Below are positions 17,092 through 27,100 of a DNA stretch of 64,000 nt, in pieces. The position numbers and the translations under genes are program-made. How positions within the stretch are numbered: the stretch's first letter is position 1; every line of letters begins with the position of its first letter. Source of the stretch: Coriobacteriaceae bacterium (GTDB lineage: Bacteria; Actinomycetota; Coriobacteriia; Coriobacteriales; Coriobacteriaceae); the NCBI GenBank assembly GCA_902399975.1, contig CABOHA010000004.1, positions 1 to 64,000 on the forward strand, read 5' to 3'. The notes under the pieces are model-generated. The model searched no databases, was not told the DNA's origin, and was given only the letters and a program-made list of their open reading frames with translations.

Positions 17092-17973
17092 CTACACCTT
17101 CTCGGGGACGTACTTGCCCAAGAGGCCGGCAGGCTTGACGAGCAGGACGATGATCAAAACACCAAAGACGATGGAGTTGGCAAGGCTCGTGGAAATGTAA
17201 GCCTGCGCCATCGCTTCGATGATGCCGATGAGAATGCCACCGACAAAGGCACCGGGGATGGAGCCGATGCCGCCGAAGACGGCGGCGTCGAAGGCCTTAA
17301 TGCCAGGCATGGCGCCCGTGGTGGGCTGCAGGACCGGCGAGTAGGAGCACAGGAGCACGCCGGCGATGGCGGCAAGGGCGGAGCCGATGGCAAAGGTCAT
17401 CGAAATAGTGCGGTTGACGTTGATGCCCATGAGCTGAGCGGCGGACTTGTCCTCGGACACGGCGCGCATGGCCTTGCCCATCTTGGTCTTACCTGTAAAG
17501 AACATCAGACCGGCCATGATAACCAGGCAGGCGACGATGGTGACGAGCGAAACGGCGCTTACGTTGAACTTGGCCAAGAACTCCGGCACCGGGAAGGTGA
17601 CGAGCGAAGTGAAGTTCTTGGGCGTGGCGCCCCACAGGAGCTGCGCGGCGTTCTGCAGGAAGTAGGACACGCCGATGGCCGTGATCAGAACGGCCAGCGG
17701 GCCCGCCTGACGCAGCGGCTTGTATGCCAGACCCTCGATGAGAACACCGAGAACCGTGCAGACCACACAAGAGAGAACTACAGATGCCCAGCCCGGGAGG
17801 CCGAGATACGACGTGGCGCAGAACGAGACATAGGCACCGACCATGATGACGTCGCCGTGAGCGAAGTTGAGCATCTTGGCGATACCGTAGACCATGGTGT
17901 AGCCCAACGCGATGATGGCGTAGACGCTGCCCATGGACAGGCCGTTGACCAGGTATTGGATAAAGACCGTCAT
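17092..17973 (-). CDS. livH: Branched-chain amino acid ABC transporter permease LivH
   Basis: The other permease subunit of the Liv importer, 293 residues with about eight hydrophobic segments. Recognised by GSVYAIIALGYTMVYGIAKMLNFAHGD near the N-terminus and the loop MRAVSEDKSAAQLMGINV. The ATG at 17973 has AAGGGGG nine bases upstream. In-frame codons further up to 18066 run into the intergenic stem-loop and are rejected. It abuts livM. Confidence 0.94.
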   Translation of the reverse strand: MTVFIQYLVNGLSMGSVYAIIALGYTMVYGIAKMLNFAHGDVIMVGAYVSFCATSYLGLPGWASVVLSCVVCTVLGVLIEGLAYKPLRQAGPLAVLITAIGVSYFLQNAAQLLWGATPKNFTSLVTFPVPEFLAKFNVSAVSLVTIVACLVIMAGLMFFTGKTKMGKAMRAVSEDKSAAQLMGINVNRTISMTFAIGSALAAIAGVLLCSYSPVLQPTTGAMPGIKAFDAAVFGGIGSIPGAFVGGILIGIIEAMAQAYISTSLANSIVFGVLIIVLLVKPAGLLGKYVPEKV

Positions 17974-18046
17974 GTTCCACATCCCCCTTTCGAATAGGTT
18001 TCCAGTTGATGTATGAAACAGGGACGTTACGTTGTCCCTAGATACC

Positions 18047-18084
18047 AAGCAAGCAGGGAAGGCCAAAACCTCCCCTGCTTGGGA
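18047..18084 (-). terminator. Attenuator-like stem-loop between livJ and livH
   Basis: AAGCAGGG (18050-18057) pairs with CCCTGCTT (near 18076-18083) around a loop that is itself partly self-complementary. Without a strong T run it is more likely a leaky terminator or mRNA processing signal that lets the binding protein be made in excess over the permease, as is common in ABC operons. Confidence 0.55.
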
Positions 18085-18112
18085 TCAAAACCGCTCTATG
18101 TAAGGCGGCCTA

Positions 18113-19300
18113 TTAGGCCTGTACGTACTTGCCGTCGGTAATGACGTACGCCGTCGGGTCCTTCTGGACCTGACCCTTGTCGTTCCAGGAGAGCTTGCCA
18201 GTCAGGCCGTCAACAGTAATCTTGAGCATAGCCTCGGGAAGCTTCTCGGCAACCTCGGTGGGGTCGGCGTCGACGCCCAGGCCGGCCTCCTTGAGAGCCT
18301 CGACCACAGCATGCACGCCGTCGTAGGCGTCGGCGGCAAACTGGTCGGGGGTATCGCCGTACTTATCCTTGTAAGCGTTGACGAAGTCGGCGTTCTTCTC
18401 GTCGTCGGCGGAGAACGGGGTCATGAGCAGCAGACCCTCGGCAAGAGAGGTGTCGAAGCCCTCAACGCCCAGGATGCCGTCCATGCCGTCGCAGCCCATC
18501 ATCTTGACGTCGTAGCCCATGTCCTTGGCGTTCTTGAGCAGGACGGACGCCGGCGTGTAGTAGATCGGCGCAAAGATCATGGTGGCGCCTGCCTGCTTGG
18601 CCTTGGTCAGCTGGTTGGTAAAGCTCGTGGCGGAGTCGTCCTTAAAGGTCTCCTCGTCGACAATCTCAAGCTTAGACTTAGCGGCCTGGGCCTTAAAGGA
18701 ATCTGCGATGCCCGAAGAATAGGCATCGCCGGAGTTATAGAACAGCACGAACTTCTCGTTCGCATACTTCTCTGCCAGGAACTTGGCAGCGTTGACACCT
18801 TGGTTGGGGTCGGTAAAGCAAACCTGGAAGACGCAATCCTTGCCCTTGGTAACGTCCTCGGAGGACGCGGACGGGGTGATCATGAACGTCTCGGGGTCGT
18901 TGCCGCACTCGGCGGCAACGGCGACCGACGCACCCGTGGTGGTCGGACCGACGAGGGCCTGCATGCCCCAGTCGAGCAGGGTGTTGAAGGCGTTGACGGC
19001 CTTCTCGCCATCGGCCTGGTCGTCCTCGGCCTTGCTGACAAGCGGCAGCTCCTTGGTCGAGAAATCCTTGCAGCCAAGCTCGACAGCCTGTGTAACGGAC
19101 TTGCCGTAGGACGCGTTAGCGCCGGTCAGCGGGCCGATGGTGCCGATCTTAAACGAAGCGTCGCCCGACGCGGAACCGCTGTCGCCGCCGTTGGAGGAGC
19201 AGCCAGCTAGAATGGACATCGCCCCCAGACCTGCTGCGCTCGCGATAACGCTCCTGCGATTCATAACAGGGTTCAATGACTTACCGGTGAGGCTCGACAT
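18113..19300 (-). CDS. livJ: Branched-chain amino acid ABC transporter substrate-binding lipoprotein
   Basis: Extracellular solute-binding lipoprotein of 395 residues that captures branched-chain amino acids for LivHMGF. The N-terminus has NRRSVIASAAG, a hydrophobic run and lipobox LAGC, with the lipidated Cys at residue 34. The mature part starts with a Gly/Ser-rich linker and then FKIGTIGPLTGANASYGKS, the standard Peripla_BP_6 opening. The start at 19300 is supported by GAGGAG seven bases upstream. First gene of the operon, 139 bp before livH. Substrate range (Leu/Ile/Val or other amino acids) cannot be settled from sequence. Confidence 0.93.
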   Translation of the reverse strand: MSSLTGKSLNPVMNRRSVIASAAGLGAMSILAGCSSNGGDSGSASGDASFKIGTIGPLTGANASYGKSVTQAVELGCKDFSTKELPLVSKAEDDQADGEKAVNAFNTLLDWGMQALVGPTTTGASVAVAAECGNDPETFMITPSASSEDVTKGKDCVFQVCFTDPNQGVNAAKFLAEKYANEKFVLFYNSGDAYSSGIADSFKAQAAKSKLEIVDEETFKDDSATSFTNQLTKAKQAGATMIFAPIYYTPASVLLKNAKDMGYDVKMMGCDGMDGILGVEGFDTSLAEGLLLMTPFSADDEKNADFVNAYKDKYGDTPDQFAADAYDGVHAVVEALKEAGLGVDADPTEVAEKLPEAMLKITVDGLTGKLSWNDKGQVQKDPTAYVITDGKYVQA

Positions 19301-19795
19301 GCGGCTCTCCTCTCAAATCTCGTCGGGTTTTGGTTGCCCGACAGGCCATCCTTCGCCGTGTTCGGCGTTCGCAAAATAGTAGACGCTTTAGTTAGGAAAA
19401 GTGGCGATTATTTCAACTTTTCTTTGGATTTGTTCATTTATCCATAGTTCTGCGTATTCCTACTACTTTATGCAGTAATGACACTTTATTATGTAAAAGT
19501 AATGTTTCCATTCTGTTACAAGCGTTCCCGCTCTCAATAAACATGGTGCCCCCTTTTTTCGCTGGCCGCGACGCGTCCGTCTTGCGGTACAGGGCAAACC
19601 TTATGGCGCAAACGTTGACAGTTTGTTACGGGAGTTCGTTTGTAGCGAGCGTGTTTCCAATATTTCCGCAGCGTTTCGGGGGTAGCGTTTTGCACAGCTC
19701 CGGCTGCCTGGCAAGCACGCGCCCGCACTTCACGCTAGAATGCACTCAACCTATAAGCAGTTAATCCATCCACAAGATGCACGAAGGAGCTATCT
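19301..19795. other. Gene-free divergent region livJ / hom
   Basis: About 495 bases without a supported gene. The left half (19380-19540) is markedly AT-rich and should carry the liv promoter on the minus strand; TTGAAA at about 19412-19417 is a possible -35 but no good -10 follows. On the plus strand TTGACA at 19615-19620 and TAGAAT near 19737 are seen but not correctly spaced. No T-box or riboswitch core is evident ahead of hom. Confidence 0.5.
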
Positions 19796-21139
19796 ATGAG
19801 CGAACCCCTGCGCACCGTGAACGTCGGTCTGATCGGTCTGGGAACCGTCGGCGGCGGCGTGGCCCGTCTGATCAAGAGCCACCACGATGAGTACCTGGCA
19901 GCCTACGGCATCGACCTTAAGCTGACCCGCGCCTGCGCGCTTGCTTGGGAGCAGGCCGAGGCAGCCGGCATTGAGCGCGAGGCCTTTACGAGCGACTGGC
20001 ACGACGTCGTCACCGACCCCGCCATCGACATCGTCGTCGAGCTGATCGGCGGCGAGCACCCCGCAACCGAGATCTTCACCACCGCCTTCGAGAACGGCAA
20101 GCACGTCGTCTCTGCCAACAAGGCCCTGCTGGGCCGTCACGTCGAGACGCTCGCCGAAAAGGCGCGCGCGTGCGGCGTGCAGATTAAGTGCGAGGCCAGC
20201 TGCGGCGGCGGCATCCCCATCGTCAGCACGCTTGAGCACGACCTGGTGGGCAACAAGATCCTGACCATCGCCGGCATCCTCAACGGCACCACCAACTACA
20301 TCCTGTCTCGCATGGATGCCGAGGGCGCCGATTACGCCGATGTGCTCGCCGACGCACAGGCCAAGGGCTATGCCGAGGCCGACCCGTCCGCAGACGTCGA
20401 CGGCTTCGACGCCGCCAGCAAGACGGCAATCCTCGCCTCCATCGGCTTTGGCACCCGCGTGACCACCGACGACGTATACCAGCAGGGTATCCGCACCATC
20501 GGCGCCGAGGACATCGCCCAGGCCCGCGAGCTCGGCTATACCATCAAGCTGCTGGGCATCGCCCGCAACACCGACGCCGGCGTCGACGTTCGCGTGCACC
20601 CCACGCTGATCCCCGCCGACCACATGCTTGCCAAGGTCAACGGCGCCATGAACGCTGTCTACGTGGTAGGCGACGCCGTGGGCGAGACCATGTTCTACGG
20701 TGCCGGCGCAGGCTCCTTCCCCACCGCGAGCGCCGTCGTGGGCGATATCCTGTCGCTCTCCGAGCAGATCAGCCGCGGCGTGGCTCCGCTGCCCGAGATT
20801 GAGCCCTATGGCCACAACCTCGCCTTTAAGCCCATGGACGAGCTCCAGACCAAGTACTATGTGCGCCTGAAGGTCGCCGACCGCGTGGGCGCCCTGTCCG
20901 AGACGGTCGATATCTTTGCCAAGCACAACATCTCGATCTCGCTCATCAACCAGGTCGAGGACGGCAAGTCGGGCGTCAGCGATGCCTGCTCGGTCATCTT
21001 CCTGACGCACCGCGCGCTCGAGAAGGACGTCCAGGCTGCCGCCGCCGAGCTTGCCAGCGTCGACTGCGTGGCCGAGGTCGCCAACGTCCTGCGCATCGAG
21101 GACGTCGAGGCTTGGACCGAAGGCGTCATGGCCAACTAA
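19796..21139 (+). CDS. hom: Homoserine dehydrogenase
   Basis: Reduces aspartate semialdehyde to homoserine, the branch to threonine and methionine. The 447-residue protein has the N-terminal NAD(P) site GLIGLGTVGGGVARL, the NKALLGRH loop, the catalytic segment GIPIVSTLEHDLVGNKI and ILNGTTNYILSRM, and a C-terminal ACT domain (about residues 355-440; RLKVADRVGALSETVDIF) for feedback control, probably by threonine. AAGGAG lies seven bases before the ATG. A terminator follows at 21171. The gene stands alone; thrB and thrC are not in the window. Confidence 0.97.
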   Translation: MSEPLRTVNVGLIGLGTVGGGVARLIKSHHDEYLAAYGIDLKLTRACALAWEQAEAAGIEREAFTSDWHDVVTDPAIDIVVELIGGEHPATEIFTTAFENGKHVVSANKALLGRHVETLAEKARACGVQIKCEASCGGGIPIVSTLEHDLVGNKILTIAGILNGTTNYILSRMDAEGADYADVLADAQAKGYAEADPSADVDGFDAASKTAILASIGFGTRVTTDDVYQQGIRTIGAEDIAQARELGYTIKLLGIARNTDAGVDVRVHPTLIPADHMLAKVNGAMNAVYVVGDAVGETMFYGAGAGSFPTASAVVGDILSLSEQISRGVAPLPEIEPYGHNLAFKPMDELQTKYYVRLKVADRVGALSETVDIFAKHNISISLINQVEDGKSGVSDACSVIFLTHRALEKDVQAAAAELASVDCVAEVANVLRIEDVEAWTEGVMAN

Positions 21140-21170
21140 TTCGGTCTTCGCTTTACGGCATATTGCGTGA

Positions 21171-21206
21171 GGGGCTCTCGTCCAGCAGTGGACGAGAGCC
21201 CCTTTG
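21171..21206 (+). terminator. Terminator after hom
   Basis: A perfect 13-bp stem GGGGCTCTCGTCC/GGACGAGAGCCCC with a 6-nt loop, then CTTTG. Confidence 0.75.
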
Positions 21207-21360
21207 CTTGCGCGCATGGGGCGTATTGGCGCAATCCGCATTTGAACGACTTGGCCGCTCCTGACAGCCGGTGATACCGTTCGCCGACATGCAGCCGGAG
21301 CCGATTTTGACTGCCGTTATGCTGTGCTGCGTATATCCGCCCGCAAAGAGAGGAAGCACC

Positions 21361-22110
21361 ATGTTGCTCGAGGGCAAGAAAGCGATCATCACCGGAGGCA
21401 CGCGCGGTATCGGCTATGCCATCGCCTGCCGTTTTATCGAGGAAGGTGCTGCCGTCACCGTCTTTGGCTCGCGCCAGGAGACTGCCGACGCTGCCGTTGA
21501 GAAACTGACGACCGCTTATCCCGAGGCCAAGGTCTGGGGCCGCTCCTGCGACCTCACCTCGCTCGAGGCCGTAACCGAGGCTTTTACCCAGGCCGCCGCC
21601 GATATGGGTGGCCTGGACACGGTCGTCAACAATGCCGGCATCTCCCAGCGTTCTCCCCTTTTGGACTACACGGCCGAGGAGTTTGCAAAGGTCATGGACC
21701 TCAACGTCGTCGCCGTCTTTAACGGCCACCAGGCTGCCGCCAAGATCATGACCGAGGCCGGCCACGGCGGCACCATCACCACCACGAGCTCGATGGTCGC
21801 CAAGTATGGCCAGCCCTCCGGCGTCGGCTATCCCACGTCCAAGTTTGCCGTCAACGGCATGGTCCAGTCGCTCTCGCGCGAGCTCGCCCCCATGGGCATT
21901 CGCGTCAATGCCGTCGCACCCGGCGTGACCAAGACCGACATGGTCGCCAACCTGCCCGAAGAGGTTATTAAGCCCATCATCGCCACCATTCCGCTGGGTC
22001 GCATGGGCGAGCCCGAGGATGTCGCCAACGCCTTTGTTTTCCTGGCGAGCGACATGTCCTCCTATGTTACGGGTGCCGTGCTCCCCGTCGACGGAGCCGC
22101 CCGCTCCTAA
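21361..22110 (+). CDS. Short-chain dehydrogenase/reductase (FabG-like)
   Basis: A 249-residue classical SDR. It shows the Rossmann motif TGGTRGIG (about residue 11), NNAGIS, catalytic Ser in TTTSSMVAKYG, the YPTSK catalytic Tyr-Lys pair, and the C-terminal YVTGAVLPVDGAAR typical of this fold. FabG-like enzymes reduce 3-ketoacyl groups, but many relatives act on sugars or hydroxysteroids; Collinsella is known for hydroxysteroid dehydrogenases, which makes that an alternative. The start at 21361 (GAGAGGAAG upstream) begins right at the fold; the frame extends to 21271 without a ribosome site. TTGACT at 21306-21311 could be a -35. Confidence 0.88.
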   Translation: MLLEGKKAIITGGTRGIGYAIACRFIEEGAAVTVFGSRQETADAAVEKLTTAYPEAKVWGRSCDLTSLEAVTEAFTQAAADMGGLDTVVNNAGISQRSPLLDYTAEEFAKVMDLNVVAVFNGHQAAAKIMTEAGHGGTITTTSSMVAKYGQPSGVGYPTSKFAVNGMVQSLSRELAPMGIRVNAVAPGVTKTDMVANLPEEVIKPIIATIPLGRMGEPEDVANAFVFLASDMSSYVTGAVLPVDGAARS

Positions 22111-22156
22111 AGGTCGAAAGTTTCGGCTTCGAACCTCAACAGAGCTCAACGCAAAA

Positions 22157-22191
22157 GGCGCGCTGTCTGCATCAACCGCAGGCAGCGCGCC
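22157..22191 (+). terminator. Terminator-like stem-loop after the SDR gene
   Basis: A 14-bp stem GGCGCGCTGTCTGC/GCAGGCAGCGCGCC with one mismatch and a 7-nt loop. The following T content is modest. Confidence 0.6.
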
Positions 22192-22206
22192 TTGCTCTGT
22201 TTATAG

Positions 22207-22378
22207 GGGAAACTGCGTCCCGGTATTTCAGCTCAGAACGGGGCGCAGTTTCCCTCAGGCCCATCTTTCGGAAACTACGTCCCATTCTGGGCGCGGATTC
22301 TGGGACACGCTTTCCGAAACGGTCCCCTCACGGAAACCGCATCCCACTCTGGGCGCCAATTCCGGGATGCATTTTCCG
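22207..22378. repeat. Three tandem 62-bp palindromic units
   Basis: Left arms beginning GGGAAAC or CGGAAAC occur at 22207, 22269 and 22331, exactly 62 bp apart. Each is followed by a matching right arm ending TTTCC: unit 1 15 bp with one G-U pair, units 2 and 3 imperfect. Units 2 and 3 share the loop pattern TCTGGGCGC. The array fills the gap between two convergent genes. It looks like a tandem REP-like element; a terminator role is possible but would not need three units. Confidence 0.85.
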
Positions 22379-22390
22379 CGGCGACGTTGG

Positions 22391-23953
22391 CTACCTGCCG
22401 TCGTCGTCCTGGGCTTCATCGCGGGCGTAGAGCTCCAGCATGCGGCGGCGGTACTCATGAACGGCGAGCTTGGCGCGCTCTAGGCGGCGACGCTCGCGCG
22501 CAGTCAGCTTGGACGGGTCGATCTCATCGCCATAGGTTTTCTCGGCCAGCAAATGGGCGGCATCGACAATACGGGCATCGATGCGTTCGCTCGCCGCTTC
22601 GGCCGAAAGGCGGTCAGCAATGGAATCAATCGTGGGCATACCGTCGAGCGAGCGACCATGTCCATGCGATGTCAACAGCTCGTGCTCGCGGGCGAGAAGA
22701 CTTGCAAGGTCGTGATGGGCGCGCAGGATATTGAGCGCATCGGAAGGATGCTCGGCAACCTCCGCCACGGCGGCGACCGGCGCGGCATCGACCACGCGGT
22801 AGAAGAGCTGCGCGAGCAGTGGCATCAGGAACACCGTGATGGCGCCGGCTGCCACCATAACCGAAGCGACGCCCTGCGATAATGCGCCGGCGTTGACAGC
22901 GACGCTCGTCACGGCGACGATAATCGGCAGCGCCGTGGTGCAGTAGAGCGCTACGGTAATGCGGCCGTGGGCAGAAACATCGCGCGTCTTAGGGCAGATG
23001 CTCATGGAGACGACAATGGGCACGGCGCGGATAACCAGCAACGCCACGATAAAGCCCACGAGCAGGCCAGGGCGCGATGCTACAGCCGTCAGGTCGATCT
23101 TGGCACCCGACACGGTAAAGAACACCGGGATTAAAAAGCCATAGGCAAGGCCATCGAGTTTAAGCTCGAGCGTATGGTTGCCCTCGGGGATGATATAGCG
23201 CAGGACAAAGCCCGCCGCAAAAGCGCCCAGCACGATATCGAGGCTAAATATGGCGGAAAACGCCACGAGCGTGACCAGGATGAGCACTGTGAGGCGCACG
23301 AACGTCTGAGAAGTCGTATCGGCGCGCTCCTGAATAAAGGCAAAGAAGCGGCTGCCGATACGCTTGGAGCGGCTGGGGACCACGGCAAGCAGCACGCACA
23401 CCACGGCGAACAGTCCCAAGATCAACAGCGTCTCGATACCCGTACGGGCAGACAGCAGCACCGACATGGCAAGCACGGGCCCGAGCTCGCCCCACGTACC
23501 GTAGGCAAGAATCGAATCGCCGACGCGCGTCCCGGCAAGCGACCGCTCGCGCAAGATGGGCATGAGCGCCCCAAGCGCCGTCGAGGTCAACGCCAGCGTC
23601 ACGGCGATGCCATCAAAATGACTGACCGAAAACCACGGGGTAAAGCGCACGGCAAGCCAGGCGATGCCAAACGTGACGACCCACGTCGCCATGCCGTAGC
23701 GCCCCTCGATGCCCGTGATGTTCTTGGGATCGATCTCAAAGCCGGCAAGCAGGAACAAAAAGGCCAGGCCGAGCTCGGACACGAGTGAGACCTCGGCATC
23801 TACATGGATAATGCCGAGCATATGAGGCCCCAGCACCGCGCCGAACACGAGCAAAAAGACCGTCTCGGGAACGGGTTTTCCGGGAATCGCCGAGGCGATG
23901 AAGGGGCTTGCAAAGGCCACGAGTGCGATGATGGCGAGCGAAACAAATGCCAT
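22391..23953 (-). CDS. CPA2-type cation:proton antiporter
   Basis: A 520-residue membrane protein. The first ~390 residues hold about twelve hydrophobic segments with the Na/H exchanger patterns FGAVLGPHMLG, LAFLFLLAGFEIDP and LALTSTALGALMPILRE, typical of the KefB/NapA group. The last ~130 residues are soluble, charged and rich in Ala, Arg and Glu, with no recognised TrkA/RCK nucleotide-binding domain. It probably exchanges Na+ or K+ for protons in pH or salt homeostasis. It is divergent from purL and convergent with the SDR gene. Confidence 0.85.
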   Translation of the reverse strand: MAFVSLAIIALVAFASPFIASAIPGKPVPETVFLLVFGAVLGPHMLGIIHVDAEVSLVSELGLAFLFLLAGFEIDPKNITGIEGRYGMATWVVTFGIAWLAVRFTPWFSVSHFDGIAVTLALTSTALGALMPILRERSLAGTRVGDSILAYGTWGELGPVLAMSVLLSARTGIETLLILGLFAVVCVLLAVVPSRSKRIGSRFFAFIQERADTTSQTFVRLTVLILVTLVAFSAIFSLDIVLGAFAAGFVLRYIIPEGNHTLELKLDGLAYGFLIPVFFTVSGAKIDLTAVASRPGLLVGFIVALLVIRAVPIVVSMSICPKTRDVSAHGRITVALYCTTALPIIVAVTSVAVNAGALSQGVASVMVAAGAITVFLMPLLAQLFYRVVDAAPVAAVAEVAEHPSDALNILRAHHDLASLLAREHELLTSHGHGRSLDGMPTIDSIADRLSAEAASERIDARIVDAAHLLAEKTYGDEIDPSKLTARERRRLERAKLAVHEYRRRMLELYARDEAQDDDGR

Positions 23954-24042
23954 GTGATGCCTTTCTCTTGTTTGCGCTCCACTGTAGCACCCTCGCCGTC
24001 CTCAACGCGCCACGAGCTGTCGTATCATAGTGAGGTTTAAAA

Positions 24043-24099
24043 GTATGCGGCTCAAGGCGACCGCGAGGCTTGCCCCGCAAACCGACCGCTGCCGCATAC
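24043..24099 (+). promoter_or_regulatory. Structured leader candidate upstream of purL
   Basis: A 9-bp perfect stem GTATGCGGC/GCCGCATAC closes a 39-nt GC-rich interior with further short pairings, ending 38 nt before the purL ATG. A TATCAT -10 like hexamer is at 24023-24028. I could not match it to the ZTP, PRPP or purine riboswitch cores. Confidence 0.4.
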
Positions 24100-24137
24100 C
24101 GCACCGTACGCCCAACCGATCAGGAAGGCAGGAACCA

Positions 24138-27100
24138 ATGGTCTCTCGTATCTACGTGGAGAAGAAACCCGGGTTCGACGTCGAGGCTCAGCAGCTCAAG
24201 GGCGAGCTGACCGAGATTCTCGGCATCAAGGGCATCGAGGCCCTGAGGATCATCAACCGCTACGACGTCGAGGGCATCGATGAGGAGCTGTTCCGCTCCT
24301 GCGTGCCGACCGTCTTTAGCGAGCCCCAGGTCGATGTGACCTACGACGAGCTCCCCGCAAGCGATGGCGCCGTCTTTGCCGTCGAATTCCTGCCTGGCCA
24401 GTTTGACCAGCGCGCCGACTCCGCCAGCGAGTGCGTGCAGCTCATCAGCCAGGGCGAGCGCCCTGTCGTGCGTTCCGCCAAGGTCTATATAATCTCGGGC
24501 GCCCTGGACGAGGCCGCCATCGAGGCCATCAAGCACTACGTGGTGAACCCCGTCGAGGCCCGCATCGCCTCGCTCGACCTACCCGAGACGCTGCACATGG
24601 AGACCCCCGAGCCTGCGCCCGTCGAGGTGCTTGACGGCTTCCGCGAGCTCGACGAGGCCGGTCTTGCCGCCTTTATCTCCGATCGCGGTCTTGCCATGGA
24701 CGAGGCGGACATCGCCTTCTGCCAGCAGTACTTCCGCGATGAGGATCGCGACCCCACCATCACCGAGATTCGCGTGATCGACACCTATTGGTCCGACCAC
24801 TGCCGCCACACCACCTTCGGCACCGTCCTGGATGACGTGACGATCGACGACGCTGTGGTGCAGCAGGCCTTCGACCGCTACATGGAGATGCGCCACGAAC
24901 TCGGTCGCGACGCCAAGCCCGTCTGCCTCATGGACATGGGCACCATCGGCGCCAAGTACCTTAAGAAGACCGGCGTCATGACCGATGTCGATGAGTCCGA
25001 GGAGATCAACGCCTGTACCGTCAAGGTGAAGGTCGATGTCGATGGCGAGGACCAGGACTGGCTGTTCCTCTTTAAGAACGAGACCCACAACCACCCGACC
25101 GAGATCGAGCCCTTCGGCGGTGCCGCCACCTGCGTGGGCGGCGCTATCCGCGACCCGCTCTCGGGCCGCAGCTATGTGTATCAGGCCATGCGCGTCACCG
25201 GTGCCGGCGACCCCACCGTCCCCGTGTCCGAGACGCTCGAGGGCAAGCTGCCGCAGCGCAAGCTCGTGACCACCGCCGCTGCCGGCTACTCCAGCTACGG
25301 CAACCAGATCGGCCTTGCCACCGGTCAAGTCAACGAGCTCTATCACCCCGGTTACGTGGCCAAGCGCATGGAGGTCGGCGCCGTCGTGGGCGCTACCCCG
25401 GCAAACCACGTGCGTCGCGAGTGCCCCGCCCCCACCGACAAGATCATCCTGTTGGGCGGCCGCACCGGCCGTGACGGCATCGGCGGTGCCACCGGCTCCT
25501 CCAAGACCCAGAACACCGAGTCCATCGAGACATCGGGCGCCGAGGTCCAGAAGGGCAACGCCCCGGTCGAGCGCAAGCTGCAGCGCCTGTTCCGCCGCGG
25601 CGATGCCTGCCGTCTGATCAAGCGCTGCAACGACTTTGGCGCCGGCGGTGTCTCGGTCGCCGTAGGCGAGCTTGCCGACGGCCTGTATGTCGACCTTGAT
25701 ACCGTGACCAAGAAATACGACGGTCTTGACGGCACCGAGCTCGCCATCTCTGAATCCCAGGAGCGCATGGCCTGCGCCGTCGCCGACGGTGACGTCGAGG
25801 AGTTCATGGGCTACGCCGCCGAGGAGAACCTGGAGGCGACCGTTATCGCCGAGGTTACCGCCGAGCCGCGCATGCGCATGGCCTGGAACGGCGTCGCCAT
25901 CGTCGATCTGTCCCGCGAGTTCCTCAACTCCAACGGTGCGCCCAAGCACCAGGTCGCCCACGTCTGCGCCCGCAGTGTGTGGCAGCCCAGCTGGGCCGGT
26001 ACCACGCTCGCCGAGCGCATGACCTCGCTCGTCACCGACCTCAACGTCGCTTCCAACAAGGGCCTTTCCGAGCGCTTCGACTCCACCATCGGCGCCGCGA
26101 CCGTGCTTATGCCTTTTGGCGGCAAGACGCAGCTCACCCCGAGCTCGGCCATGGTCGCCAAGTTCCCCGTGGACGGCGAGACCACCACGGCGAGTGCCAT
26201 GGCATGGGGCTTCAACCCCTATTTGATGGAGGCCGACCAGTTTGCGGGCGCCTACCTGTCCGTGGTCGAGTCCATCGCCAAGCTCGTTGCCGCCGGCTTT
26301 GAGCACAAGCGCGCCTACCTCTCCTTCCAGGAGTACTTCGAGCGCCTGCGCACCGAGGCCGAGCGCTGGGGCAAGCCCATGGCTGCCGTCCTGGGTGCCC
26401 TTATGGCCCAGGTCGACCTGGGTGCCGGCGCCATCGGCGGCAAGGACTCCATGAGCGGTTCGTTTGAGGACGAGGCCGGCGAGCTCAACGTTCCGCCGAC
26501 CCTGATCAGCTTCGCCGTCGCCGTGGGCAAGGCCGCCCGCGCCGTCTCGCCCGAGTTCAAGGGCCTCACGCACCGCGTCGTCCGCATCGCCCCCGCCACC
26601 TATGGCGAGGACTACCGCCCCGATGCTCAGCAGCTGCTCGCCGCGTTTGACGCCGTCGAGGCGCTCACTGCTACCGGCAACGCCCTGGCCATCTCCACGC
26701 CCGGCTACGGCTGCGGCGCCGAGAGCCTCTTTAAGATGTGCGTCGGTAACCAGATCGGTATCGAGCTTGCCGAGGATGTAGACGTGGAGAGCCTCTTCAC
26801 CCCGCTCTACGGTAGCTTTATCGTCGAGCTCGCCGAGGATGCCGAGCTGCCCGAGGTCGCCGACGGCGTTGTCGTCGAGCCCCTGGGCACCACCGTCGAG
26901 GGCTATGTCATCGACACCGGCTCCGAGGTCATCGAGCTCGCCGAGCTCCAGGAGGCCTGGGAGAGCGGCATCGAGGGCGTCTTCGCCTACCGCAGCGCCG
27001 GCAAGACCCCCGAGGTCGAGACTATCGACTTCCGCGCCAAGGATATCCACGTGTACGGCGGCGCCAAGATCGCCCGCCCGCGCGTAATCATCCCCGTGTT

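Noticed and set aside
15721..17997. 758-codon plus-strand frame opposite livG, livM and livH
   Set aside because: Antisense shadow of three well-supported liv genes; composition is His/Asp/Gly-rich without domains.
19301..19795. T-box or threonine/methionine riboswitch ahead of hom
   Set aside because: No T-box core or S-box core could be found in the leader.
19790..21241. 483-codon minus-strand frame opposite hom
   Set aside because: Antisense shadow; hom has all catalytic motifs and a proper ribosome site.
22207..22378. CRISPR array
   Set aside because: Only three units, each itself a degenerate palindrome, with no conserved repeat plus unique spacer pattern and no cas genes.
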